53,803 nt of DNA from an uncultured Sulfitobacter sp. (GTDB lineage: Bacteria > Pseudomonadota > Alphaproteobacteria > Rhodobacterales > Rhodobacteraceae). Positions 16,702-24,924 of this stretch are shown here, piece by piece (positions within the stretch are counted from its first letter, which is position 1; each line of letters opens with the position of its first letter). Both the position numbers and the translations under genes were made by a program. Location: contig NZ_CANMQD010000009.1 in NCBI RefSeq assembly GCF_947499945.1, positions 1 through 53,803 of the forward strand, written 5' to 3'. The notes under the pieces were generated by a model. That model searched no databases. It saw only the letters and a program-made list of their open reading frames with translations, and was not told the DNA's origin.

Positions 16702-18650
16702 ACCCCGTCCTCTGGACCCCCACACCAGAGCGGGCGAATGCCTCCACTATGGCAGCCTTCGAGCGGTTCGTGAGCGAAAAGAACGGCCTCACCTTCGCCA
16801 ACTACAATGAGATGTGGGAGTGGAGCGTTACCGACCTTGATGCCTTCTGGGCCGCGATCTGGGATTTTTTTGAGATCCGCGCCAGCGTGCCATACGAGAA
16901 AATTCTTGGCTCCCGCACCATGCCCGGCGCACAGTGGTGTACCGGCGCAATGCTGAACTACGCTGATAATGTTTTGTGCCATGCGGAGGGCCGCGAAGAC
17001 CATCCCGCCATCATCAGTATGTCCGAGACTTTGGGGCGTAAGGAACTGACGTGGGGCGAGTTACGGTCCCAAGTGGCTTCCGTTGCCCATCACCTCAAAA
17101 ACATGGGCGTCACACAAGGTGACCGCGTCGTTGCTGTTTTGCCCAACACCGAAGCAGCGCTCATCGCCTTCCTTGCCACCGTCAGTATAGGCGCTGCTTG
17201 GTCGCTCTGCGCGCCTGATATGGGCCACGTTGCCATTCTCGACAGGTTCAAGCAAATCGAGCCAAAAGTTTTCATTGCACAGGACGGCTATGTCCACATG
17301 GGCAAAACTGTGGACCGTCGCGAAGTACTTGCCCACATCACATCCGAACTGCCCAGCGTGAACCAGTTTGTAACACTCCCCATAGTCGGTGATCTCCCGA
17401 AGGGTCATGTGGCATGGGACAGCCTTCTGGATGAGGATGTGCCTTTCGAGGCCACGCAAGTGCCTTTCGATCAACCGCTCTGGATCGTCTATTCCTCTGG
17501 CACCACGGGTAACCCAAAACCGATCGTGCATGGCCACGGCGGCGTAATTCTTGAGGCTGCAAAACAGTCTCTACACCACGACCTGACGCATAGTGATCGC
17601 TTCTGTTGGCTCACCTCATCTGGTTGGATCATGTGGAACGCACAATGGATGGCATTGGGTCAGGGGGCGACTGTCTGCCTTTACGACGGCGCACCAAACC
17701 ACCCTGATATGCTCGCACTTTGGCGCTTTGCAGGGGATGAAAAGCTCACTTACCTTGGCGCAGGTGCTGCCTTCTTCGCAGGATGCCTCAAGGCAGGCGT
17801 TAACCCGCGAAATGAAGTTGACCTGACACACCTCCGCTCCTTGGGCTCAACCGGATCACCACTCAGCGCCGATGCCTATGACTGGATCTACCGCGATGTA
17901 AAAGAAGACGTCTGGCTCGCCCCGATCTCCGGCGGAACCGATCTCGCTGGCGCATTCGTCCTCGGTCATCCCGCCATGCCCGTACGTGCAGGTGAGATGC
18001 AATGCCGCGCTTTAGGTAACGCAGTACGCGCCTTTGACCCGCTCGGTAATGAACTCATTGGCGAAGTGGGGGAATTGGTCTGCACCGAGCCGCTTCCCTC
18101 CATGCCGCTGTTCTTCTGGGGCGACGAGGACGGCAGCCGCCTGCATGAGAGCTATTACGACACTTACCCGGGTATCTGGCGGCACGGCGACTGGATCAGC
18201 ATCGACGAAAATGGCGCGAGTGTGATCTACGGACGCTCTGATGCCACCATAAACCGCAAAGGCCTGCGGCTCGGCTCTGCTGAAATATACCAAGCGGTCG
18301 AAGGTCTGGATGATGTTCTTGACAGTCTTGTTGTCGATCTAGAGTTTCTGGGCCGCGATAGTTTTATGCCCCTCTTCGTTGTTCCTGCACAGGGCGTTCC
18401 ATTCGACGACGCACTGAAAGACAAAATAAACAATGCAATTCGCAAGGGAGTCTCGGCCCGCTTTATCCCGAACGAAATCGTTGAAGTGGCCGAAGTGCCG
18501 CGTACCTTATCTGGTAAAAAGCTTGAGGTTCCTGTGAAAAAGCTGTTGTTGGGAGGGGACCCCGCGACTGTGGTAAACCGTGACAGCATGGCAAACCCCG
18601 ACAGCTTTGATTTCTTTATTGCCTATGCAAATGCACGGGCCAGCACCTGA
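16698..18650 (+). CDS. Acetoacetate-CoA ligase
   Basis: This is a 650-residue adenylate-forming enzyme that activates acetoacetate with ATP and CoA. The N-terminal region (LWTPTPERANASTMAAFERF) and overall length are typical of acetoacetyl-CoA synthetase. The AMP-binding loop is YSSGTTGNPKPIVHGHGG, and the C-terminal LSGKKLEVPVKKLL holds the catalytic lysine. The start overlaps the hydrolase gene by 4 bp. In this operon it would salvage acetoacetate, or a related 3-keto acid released by the pathway, for thiolysis to acetyl-CoA. Confidence 0.93.
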   Translation: MNPVLWTPTPERANASTMAAFERFVSEKNGLTFANYNEMWEWSVTDLDAFWAAIWDFFEIRASVPYEKILGSRTMPGAQWCTGAMLNYADNVLCHAEGREDHPAIISMSETLGRKELTWGELRSQVASVAHHLKNMGVTQGDRVVAVLPNTEAALIAFLATVSIGAAWSLCAPDMGHVAILDRFKQIEPKVFIAQDGYVHMGKTVDRREVLAHITSELPSVNQFVTLPIVGDLPKGHVAWDSLLDEDVPFEATQVPFDQPLWIVYSSGTTGNPKPIVHGHGGVILEAAKQSLHHDLTHSDRFCWLTSSGWIMWNAQWMALGQGATVCLYDGAPNHPDMLALWRFAGDEKLTYLGAGAAFFAGCLKAGVNPRNEVDLTHLRSLGSTGSPLSADAYDWIYRDVKEDVWLAPISGGTDLAGAFVLGHPAMPVRAGEMQCRALGNAVRAFDPLGNELIGEVGELVCTEPLPSMPLFFWGDEDGSRLHESYYDTYPGIWRHGDWISIDENGASVIYGRSDATINRKGLRLGSAEIYQAVEGLDDVLDSLVVDLEFLGRDSFMPLFVVPAQGVPFDDALKDKINNAIRKGVSARFIPNEIVEVAEVPRTLSGKKLEVPVKKLLLGGDPATVVNRDSMANPDSFDFFIAYANARAST

Positions 18651-18662
18651 AGGCCCCATTCT

Positions 18663-19529
18663 ATGAGCACTGTTGCCGACCAACTCCTCGAACTTCTCGA
18701 CATCGAACAGCTGGAAGTTGATCTGTTTCGCGGCATGGGAAACGGCGGCGAAACGACCACCCGCATCTTCGGTGGTCATGTCATCGCCCAAGCGCTGATG
18801 GCCGCCTACCGGACAGTGCCCGACCGGCTGTGCCACAGCTTGCACGCCTACTTCATCCGCCCGGGTGATCCAAAAATCCCGGTAATTTACCAAGTGGACC
18901 GCGCCCGCGATGGCGGCAGCTTTACCACCCGCCGCGTCGTGGCAATCCAACATGGCAAGCAAATCTTCAATCTATCCGCATCCTTCCACATCGACGAAGA
19001 AGGTTGGAACTATCAGCACAAGATGCCCGATGTGGGCGCACCCGAGGACTGGCCCAACCGCGACGAGTTGCGCGAGGCACATGTCGATAAAATTCCCGAA
19101 AAATTTCACGCCGACTTCCTGCGCGAACGCCCGATTGAGCTGCGCGAAGTTGCCCCGCGTGATTTCTTCACGCCCGAAAAAACCTCCGACGAAAACCACC
19201 TTTGGTTCCGCATGGAAGCAGCCAAAGGGCAGGGCCCACAAATGCAGCACTGCCTGCTCGCTTATGCTTCTGACATGAACTTGCTCGGTTCTTCCCTGCG
19301 CCCCCATGGCCTGACATGGTTCCAAGGGAATGTAATGAGCGCGAGCCTTGATCACGCCATGTGGTTCCACGGCCCGATCCAGTTCAACGATTGGCACCTC
19401 TACGATCTTGATGCCCCGTGGACGGGCAAAGCGCGCGGGTTTAACCGTGGCTCCATCTTCAGTGCTGATGGAACACTGGTCGCTTCGGTCGCCCAAGAAG
19501 GCCTCGTACGCCCTCTAAAGAAGAAGTGA
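18663..19529 (+). CDS. tesB: Acyl-CoA thioesterase II
   Basis: This is a 288-residue double-hotdog thioesterase that hydrolyses acyl-CoA to free acid and CoA. RIFGGHVIAQALMAA in the N-terminal hotdog and SLDHAMWFH in the C-terminal one (with the catalytic Asp) are family hallmarks, as is the late VASVAQEGLVR with its Gln. It is the last gene of the rightward transporter operon. Its stop codon lies within the terminator stem at 19520-19557. The likely role is releasing dead-end CoA esters and recycling CoA. Confidence 0.94.
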   Translation: MSTVADQLLELLDIEQLEVDLFRGMGNGGETTTRIFGGHVIAQALMAAYRTVPDRLCHSLHAYFIRPGDPKIPVIYQVDRARDGGSFTTRRVVAIQHGKQIFNLSASFHIDEEGWNYQHKMPDVGAPEDWPNRDELREAHVDKIPEKFHADFLRERPIELREVAPRDFFTPEKTSDENHLWFRMEAAKGQGPQMQHCLLAYASDMNLLGSSLRPHGLTWFQGNVMSASLDHAMWFHGPIQFNDWHLYDLDAPWTGKARGFNRGSIFSADGTLVASVAQEGLVRPLKKK

Positions 19530-19557
19530 GCTGCCCTTATAGGCACCTCACTTCTTC
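19520..19557. terminator. Bidirectional terminator between converging operons
   Basis: GAAGAAGTGAG (19520-19530) and CTCACTTCTTC (19547-19557) form a perfect 11-bp stem. A further TGCC/GGCA stem and a 6-nt loop lie inside. The tesB stop codon lies in the left arm. The element separates tesB from the leftward operon that ends at 19609 and could stop transcription from both sides. Confidence 0.8.
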
Positions 19558-19608
19558 ACTTTGCATTTAAATCACGCCACCAGACACCTTAAACGGGTGC
19601 GACGCCGT

Positions 19609-19980
19609 TCATCCAAACATATAGAAACATAGCTTGTTACCGTCGGGGTCGTGCACATAAGCGCCATAAAAACGGTCTGGCACACGCTGTCCCGGAGGGC
19701 CGTCACAAGTCGCACCCAACTCCAGGGCACGTGCATACATGGCATCCGCCTGCTGCTTTTCCTCAACTGGAAAAGCCAGCATCACGCCATTACCCGGGGT
19801 TGGATCGCCTTTGTCATAAGGCTCGCAAACGGCGAGCATCGGCTCCCCGCGCTTGGTCCCGACAAAAGCGATGCGCCCTGCATCAATTACAACTTTCGCA
19901 CCCTTGTCCGCAAACAAATCACAATAAAACTTCTTGGCGCGCTCCATATCGCTCACGCCGATGGTGGTATAGCCGATCAT
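19609..19980 (-). CDS. VOC (glyoxalase/bleomycin resistance) family protein
   Basis: This is a 123-residue single-module vicinal oxygen chelate protein. It opens MIGYTTIGVSDMERAKKFY and ends with YVHDPDGNKLCFYMFG, the two beta-alpha-beta-beta-beta repeats of the fold. The D-P-D-G-N-K turn and a final aromatic residue are typical of glyoxalase-like lyases. It is the last gene of the leftward acyl-CoA operon, 9 bp after the SDR gene. Activity (lyase, epimerase such as methylmalonyl-CoA epimerase, or binding protein) cannot be decided from sequence. Confidence 0.85.
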   Translation of the reverse strand: MIGYTTIGVSDMERAKKFYCDLFADKGAKVVIDAGRIAFVGTKRGEPMLAVCEPYDKGDPTPGNGVMLAFPVEEKQQADAMYARALELGATCDGPPGQRVPDRFYGAYVHDPDGNKLCFYMFG

Positions 19981-19989
19981 AATTTCGTC

Positions 19990-20763
19990 CTAACTGTCAA
20001 AGCTGCCAAAACGGCGGTTCAGCTTGCGCATGCCCCCGATCCAGCGGTCATAATTGTCGGTCTTGTTGCGCATATAGGTCTCGACCTCTTTATGCGGCAG
20101 CACCAGAAACGTCTCATTGCGGATCGTCTGGACACAAGCCTCGGCCACGGGGCCAGGTTCCATCATGCCATCAATCGCTGCTACATGATCCTCATGGCCG
20201 CGGGTCATTTCAGTACGCACCGCTTGCGGGCACAGGACCGAAACTTTGATCCCCTGATCACCATAGGTCAGCGCCAGCCATTCGGCCAAGCCAACAGCGG
20301 CATGTTTGGTGACACCATAAGGGGCAGAGCCGATCTGGTTGAGCAAGCCTGCCGCCGAAGAAGTATTGAGCAGATAACCACCCCCACGCGCCGACATCAA
20401 CGGTACCAGATGACGGGCAGCCCAGACATGGGACATCACGTTGATCTCCCAAATCCGCTGCCATTCGGCGTCTTCCACTTCGACACCACCGGGCACGGAA
20501 ATCCCCGCATTGGAACAAAATAGATCAATCGGACCCGCATCAGCTTCCACAGCGTCAATCATACCCGTGAGCTGATCTTTGACCGCGACATCCACTTGGT
20601 AAGCTTTGCCACCCATCATTTTCGCAGTCTCTTCTGCACCCGCCATATCACGGTCCACACACGCAATATGCTTGGCCCCCTCCTCGGCATAGCGCAGGCA
20701 CATGGCCCGCCCGATACCCGAAGCGGCCCCTGTCACGACGATAATTTTATCTTTGAGTTCCAT
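19990..20763 (-). CDS. Short-chain dehydrogenase/reductase (SDR)
   Basis: This is a 257-residue classical SDR. TGAASGIGRAMCLRYAEEGA is the cofactor loop, and CVDRD after the second strand suggests preference for NAD. CSNAGIS is the NAG motif and APYGVTKHAAV the active-site Tyr/Lys. It starts 3 bp after the upstream SDR gene in the same operon. LvaD of the levulinate pathway is also an SDR, but many roles are possible, including oxidation of a hydroxyacyl-CoA. Confidence 0.9.
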   Translation of the reverse strand: MELKDKIIVVTGAASGIGRAMCLRYAEEGAKHIACVDRDMAGAEETAKMMGGKAYQVDVAVKDQLTGMIDAVEADAGPIDLFCSNAGISVPGGVEVEDAEWQRIWEINVMSHVWAARHLVPLMSARGGGYLLNTSSAAGLLNQIGSAPYGVTKHAAVGLAEWLALTYGDQGIKVSVLCPQAVRTEMTRGHEDHVAAIDGMMEPGPVAEACVQTIRNETFLVLPHKEVETYMRNKTDNYDRWIGGMRKLNRRFGSFDS

Positions 20764-20766
20764 AAA

Positions 20767-21537
20767 CTATGTCCACATATTCGAGCCGCCACAGACGGTA
20801 AGCGCCTGACCGGTCATGTACTTGCTAGCGTCTGAAGCAAGGAAAACTGCCAGCCCCGCGAAATCCTCAGGATCGCCCAAACGTCGCAGTGGAATCTCGT
20901 TCTCAATCCGCTTGGCGACTTCTGGATTGTCCCAAAGCTCACGCGCGAATTCGGTTTTCACCAGACCGGGGCAGATCGCGTTGAAACGGATGCCGTTGGG
21001 TCCAAACTCCGCCGCGAGGTTACGGACCAGACCGATCAACGCAAGTTTCGACATGCCATAAGTGCCCAGCATAACCGACGGCTTGAACGCCCCAATGGAG
21101 GAGGTGAAGGCCATCGACCCGCTACCCTTGGAGACCATATCGGGGGCCACCATTTGTGCCAACCAAAGGTTGGAGCGAACGTTAGCGTCCATCGTTTTGG
21201 TATAGGCATCGTCTGGAATTTCTGAGGTTTTCCCGTAATAGGGGTTCACCCCCGCATTCCCGATCACACAATCAATTGGACCTGCCAGCTCATGGGTTTT
21301 ATCGACCAGCGCTTGCAGCTGCTCCTTATAACCGACGTTGCAAGCCACAGCATGGGCGCGGCCCTTGCCGAGGGCGTTAATCCCCTCGGCAGCAGCATCC
21401 AGCTGGTCCTGCTTGCGTGCGGAGATGACGACAGTCGCGCCATGCTCCGCCAGCGCAGTCGCCATCGCAAGCCCCATCCCTTTGGAGGCGCCCGTGAGCA
21501 GCGCCACCTTTCCGGTCAGGTCAAACAGCGTGCTCAT
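20767..21537 (-). CDS. Short-chain dehydrogenase/reductase (SDR)
   Basis: This 256-residue classical SDR has TGASKGMGLAMATALAEHGA as the cofactor loop and SARKQ after it, the basic residues suggesting NADP. IGNAGVNPYYG is the NAG region and LGTYGMSKLALI the catalytic Tyr/Lys. The C-terminal MTGQALTVCGG is the usual ending. It overlaps the stop of the ACAD11-like gene by 4 bp (21534-21537) and so is probably translated with it. That pairing makes it the best candidate in the window for an LvaD-like step, which is inference only. Confidence 0.9.
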   Translation of the reverse strand: MSTLFDLTGKVALLTGASKGMGLAMATALAEHGATVVISARKQDQLDAAAEGINALGKGRAHAVACNVGYKEQLQALVDKTHELAGPIDCVIGNAGVNPYYGKTSEIPDDAYTKTMDANVRSNLWLAQMVAPDMVSKGSGSMAFTSSIGAFKPSVMLGTYGMSKLALIGLVRNLAAEFGPNGIRFNAICPGLVKTEFARELWDNPEVAKRIENEIPLRRLGDPEDFAGLAVFLASDASKYMTGQALTVCGGSNMWT

Positions 21538-22841
21538 ACACCGCTCCGCGTGCGGCCTGTTGCAATCTCCCCGCGTGCGCGGTCCGTACGTGAATTGGAC
21601 GACTGGTAGTCCTTCACTTCGGCACGCGCGATCACGTGGTGGTGGACCTCATCAGGGCCATCTGCATAGCGCAGGGTGCGCTGTGCCGTGTACATGCCCG
21701 ACAATGGCGACCACTGGGAAATCCCTGTCGCACCATGCACCTGCATCGCCTCGTCGATGATGTTGCACACTTTTTCCGGCACCATTGCCTTGATCATAGA
21801 GACCCAGATACGCGCCTCTTTGTTACCCAGTACATCCATCGCTTTGGCAGCTTTGAGCACCATCAGGCGCATCGCTTCGATCTCGATCTTGGAACGGGAG
21901 ATTGTCTCCATGTTCTTGCCCAGATCGATGATCTTCTTGCCGAATGCCTCGCGCGACAAACCACGCTCGATCATCAGATCCAGCGCCTTTTCCGCCGCCC
22001 CGATGGAGCGCATGCAATGGTGGATACGGCCAGGTCCAAGGCGCACTTGGCTGATCTCAAAACCACGACCCTCACCCCAAAGGATGTTGCTTTCAGGAAC
22101 GCGGACATTGGTGAATTTGATATGCATGTGACCGTGCGGCGCATCATCATGGCCAAAGACATGCATCGGCCCGACAATCTCGACACCGGGGGTGTCGACG
22201 GGCACAAGGATCTGCGACTGCTGGCGGAAAGGCTCCGCATCGGGCGAGGTCTTCACCATCGTAATCATCACCTTACAGCGCGGATCACCCGCACCAGAGA
22301 TGTAGTATTTCTCGCCGTTGATGACCCACTCGCCATTCTCGAGCACAGCAGAGGTCGAGATATTCTTGGCATCGGACGACGCCATATCAGGCTCCGTCAT
22401 TGCAAAGGCAGACCGGATTTCACCCGCCAACAATGGCTTGAGCCATGTGTCTTTTTGTTCCTGTGTCCCGATCCGCTCAAGCACTTCCATGTTGCCCGTA
22501 TCAGGCGCGGAACAGTTCAGCGTTTCGGAGGCCAGCGGATTTTTTCCCAGCTCGGCAGCGATATAGGCATAGTCTAGGTTGCTCAGACCTTCACCTGTCT
22601 CGGCGTTGGGCAAAAAGAAGTTCCATAGACCGTTTTCACGGGCTTTCTTCTTGGCCGTTTCCAACAGTTCAAGCTGGCCTGGCGCATGGGACCAACGATC
22701 CGCACGACCTTCGCCCAGTGCAAAATACTCTTCGGTAATCGGCTCGACGTTTTCGCGAATATGCTTGATCACGGCAGCCAACAGCGGCTTGGCTTTCTCG
22801 GACATTCCGAGGTTGTTCATTTCCATTGGTGTCTCTGACAT
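21534..22841 (-). CDS. Acyl-CoA dehydrogenase, ACAD10/ACAD11-like
   Basis: The protein has 435 residues. AMTEPDMASSDAKNI, then YISGAGDPRCKVMI and GRGFEISQVRLGPGRIHHCM match the dehydrogenase domain of human ACAD11 closely, and QVHGATGISQ and LRYADGPDEVH complete the family core. In ACAD10/11 and in the Pseudomonas lva pathway, such enzymes act on 4-phosphoacyl-CoA made by an APH-fold kinase, removing phosphate to give an enoyl-CoA. A kinase of that type is encoded at 8217-9245. Roughly 20 C-terminal residues (NSRTDRARGEIATGRTRSGV) look unrelated to the fold. GGGAGA precedes the ATG. Confidence 0.9.
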   Translation of the reverse strand: MSETPMEMNNLGMSEKAKPLLAAVIKHIRENVEPITEEYFALGEGRADRWSHAPGQLELLETAKKKARENGLWNFFLPNAETGEGLSNLDYAYIAAELGKNPLASETLNCSAPDTGNMEVLERIGTQEQKDTWLKPLLAGEIRSAFAMTEPDMASSDAKNISTSAVLENGEWVINGEKYYISGAGDPRCKVMITMVKTSPDAEPFRQQSQILVPVDTPGVEIVGPMHVFGHDDAPHGHMHIKFTNVRVPESNILWGEGRGFEISQVRLGPGRIHHCMRSIGAAEKALDLMIERGLSREAFGKKIIDLGKNMETISRSKIEIEAMRLMVLKAAKAMDVLGNKEARIWVSMIKAMVPEKVCNIIDEAMQVHGATGISQWSPLSGMYTAQRTLRYADGPDEVHHHVIARAEVKDYQSSNSRTDRARGEIATGRTRSGV

Positions 22842-22858
22842 GTGTATGTCTCCCTAGT

Positions 22859-23638
22859 TTATTTGTTCACCCAGTTGGGTTTGCGTTTCTCGACAAAGGC
22901 ATTCACGCCCTCTTTGAAATCTTCGGTTTTGGCCAGATCGGCGATGACCTCACGGGAATAGGCGATGCTGCCCTCCATCCCATCGCGGACATACATATCG
23001 TTCAACACGCGCTTGGTTGCTTTGACCGCAGAGGGTGAGACAGTACACAACTGCTCTGCCTTCTCCATCGCTTTTGTCATCAGCTGATCATGCGGATGCA
23101 CCTCGTTGACACAACCTAAGGCCAGCGCTTCGTCCGCCATAATGGTACGCCCTGTGTACATCATTTCCTGTGCGGCCAATCGTCCGATATACCGCGACAG
23201 ACGCTGCACACCTGAAGCGGCGGCAAAGAAGCCGACCTTTACTTCGGGCAAGGCAAACTTTGCATTCTCGGAGGCGAGGATAATGTCGCACGACAGGGCC
23301 GTCTCGAACCCGCCGCCCATGGCAAACCCGTTGACTGCTGCGATGATCGGCTTTTCAAGAGTGAAGCGTGAGGACAGACCCGCAAACCCCATCGGCGTCA
23401 TCGTTGCACGCGCGCCACCTGCGGCAGTCGCCTTGAGGTCGTTGCCCGCACAAAACGCTTTATCGCCAGCACCCGTGAGAACCGCTACCCACAAATCTTG
23501 ATCCGCCGCAAACGCATCCCAGCAATCGGCCATCTCGTTGTGCATATCCACATGCACCGCGTTATAAACGTCAGGGCGGTTCATCGTGACAACGAGGATA
23601 TGCCCCTTCTTCTCGGTCGTAATATATTCGTAGCTCAT
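22859..23638 (-). CDS. Enoyl-CoA hydratase/isomerase (crotonase family)
   Basis: This is a 259-residue crotonase-fold enzyme that hydrates 2-enoyl-CoA to 3-hydroxyacyl-CoA. The oxyanion-hole region is FCAGNDLK, followed by NGFAMGGGFETALSCD, and both catalytic glutamates appear to be present (GGGFE and FALPEVKVG). The start overlaps the 3-hydroxyacyl-CoA dehydrogenase stop by 4 bp. With its upstream neighbour it makes the separate equivalents of FadB. The isomerase alternative cannot be excluded. Confidence 0.92.
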   Translation of the reverse strand: MSYEYITTEKKGHILVVTMNRPDVYNAVHVDMHNEMADCWDAFAADQDLWVAVLTGAGDKAFCAGNDLKATAAGGARATMTPMGFAGLSSRFTLEKPIIAAVNGFAMGGGFETALSCDIILASENAKFALPEVKVGFFAAASGVQRLSRYIGRLAAQEMMYTGRTIMADEALALGCVNEVHPHDQLMTKAMEKAEQLCTVSPSAVKATKRVLNDMYVRDGMEGSIAYSREVIADLAKTEDFKEGVNAFVEKRKPNWVNK

Positions 23639-24924
23639 ACTTTCAGCCCTCCGGTATCAATCTCGGTAAACTTGCCATCTGTCGCGGCAAGCTGGCGCAG
23701 CAAGTCTGCAGGGGCGAAGGCAGGATCGTCCGCGCCCAATTCCTCCATCCGCGCCAGCACCGCTTTTGCGCCGACCATATCGCCATAGAACATTGGCCCG
23801 CCCTTATCCGCAGGCCAGCCATAGCCGTTGAGCCAGACCACATCGATGTCAGAGGGACGCTGCGCCTTGTTCTCTTCAAGGATTTTCACCGCTTCGTTGA
23901 TCATCGGATAAATGCAAATCTCGATGATCTCCTCGGCGCTCATGGATGAGGCCTCGGCCCCTGTCACGTTCTTGATAATTCCCGCCGTTACGTCAGACGG
24001 CACAGGGCGGCGGCTCTCGTCATAGTCATAGAACCCCGCTTGGGTCTTTTGTCCGCGGCGGTCCATCTCACACAGCATGTCGCGGATCGGGTTGTCCGTG
24101 GTGGCCCCTTTGGACCAGCCAATATCAAGACCCGCCAGATCGCTCATCTGGAACGGTCCCATCTTGAAGCCGAACTGGTTCAGCGCCGCATCCACATCCC
24201 AAGGCATCAGCCCTTTGGCCAGCAGTTTGTTCGCCTGAATCTGGCGCGCAAACAAAATGCGGTTGCCCACAAATCCGGGGCAAACCCCGACCAGCGCCGC
24301 AATCTTGTTGATCTTCGCCGCCAGCGCCATAGACGTTGCAACAACGTCATCCGCCGTGTGCGCCGCACGCACAATCTCCAGCAGCTTCATCACGTTGGCG
24401 GGGGAGAAGAAGTGCAGCCCGATTACATCCTGCGGACGGCGCGTCATCGCCGCAATCTCGTTAATGTCCAGCGCAGAGGTGTTCGTCGCCAAAATCGCGC
24501 CCTCTTTGCAAACGCGGTCCAACTCGGTGAAAATCTTGCGCTTTAGGTCCATGTCCTCGAACACCGCCTCAATGATCAGATCACAATCTGCCAAATCAGC
24601 CAGCTCTAGCCGCCCGTCAAAACGGCCCATCCGCGCTTCGACTTCTTCCTGCGGGAAACGCCCCTTGTCGGAGGAACGCTGGTAGTTGCCGCGCACCACG
24701 GCCAGACCACGGTCCAGCGCCTCTTGTGTCGTCTCGACGATCTTTACATCATAGCCTGCGGTGGCGAAGTTCATCGCAATGCCGCCGCCCATCGTACCCG
24801 CACCAATGATGCCAACGGTTTTGATCTCACGCTGCGGCGCATTGGCATCCAGTCCTGGAACTTCCCACGCTGCTTTGCCCGCTTTCGCGATATAGTCGCC
24901 TGTTTCTTCGATTGTTGGTGTCAT
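23635..24924 (-). CDS. 3-hydroxyacyl-CoA dehydrogenase, NAD-dependent
   Basis: The product has 429 residues and is equivalent to the dehydrogenase half of FadB without the crotonase half. The Rossmann motif is [22 protein letters not shown], the catalytic His lies in [15 protein letters not shown], and GFVGNRIL follows. A second 3HCDH domain fills the C-terminal part ([27 protein letters not shown]). It oxidises L-3-hydroxyacyl-CoA and so complements the hydratase next door. It overlaps both neighbours by 4 bp in a tightly coupled operon. Confidence 0.94.
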   Translation of the reverse strand: MTPTIEETGDYIAKAGKAAWEVPGLDANAPQREIKTVGIIGAGTMGGGIAMNFATAGYDVKIVETTQEALDRGLAVVRGNYQRSSDKGRFPQEEVEARMGRFDGRLELADLADCDLIIEAVFEDMDLKRKIFTELDRVCKEGAILATNTSALDINEIAAMTRRPQDVIGLHFFSPANVMKLLEIVRAAHTADDVVATSMALAAKINKIAALVGVCPGFVGNRILFARQIQANKLLAKGLMPWDVDAALNQFGFKMGPFQMSDLAGLDIGWSKGATTDNPIRDMLCEMDRRGQKTQAGFYDYDESRRPVPSDVTAGIIKNVTGAEASSMSAEEIIEICIYPMINEAVKILEENKAQRPSDIDVVWLNGYGWPADKGGPMFYGDMVGAKAVLARMEELGADDPAFAPADLLRQLAATDGKFTEIDTGGLKV

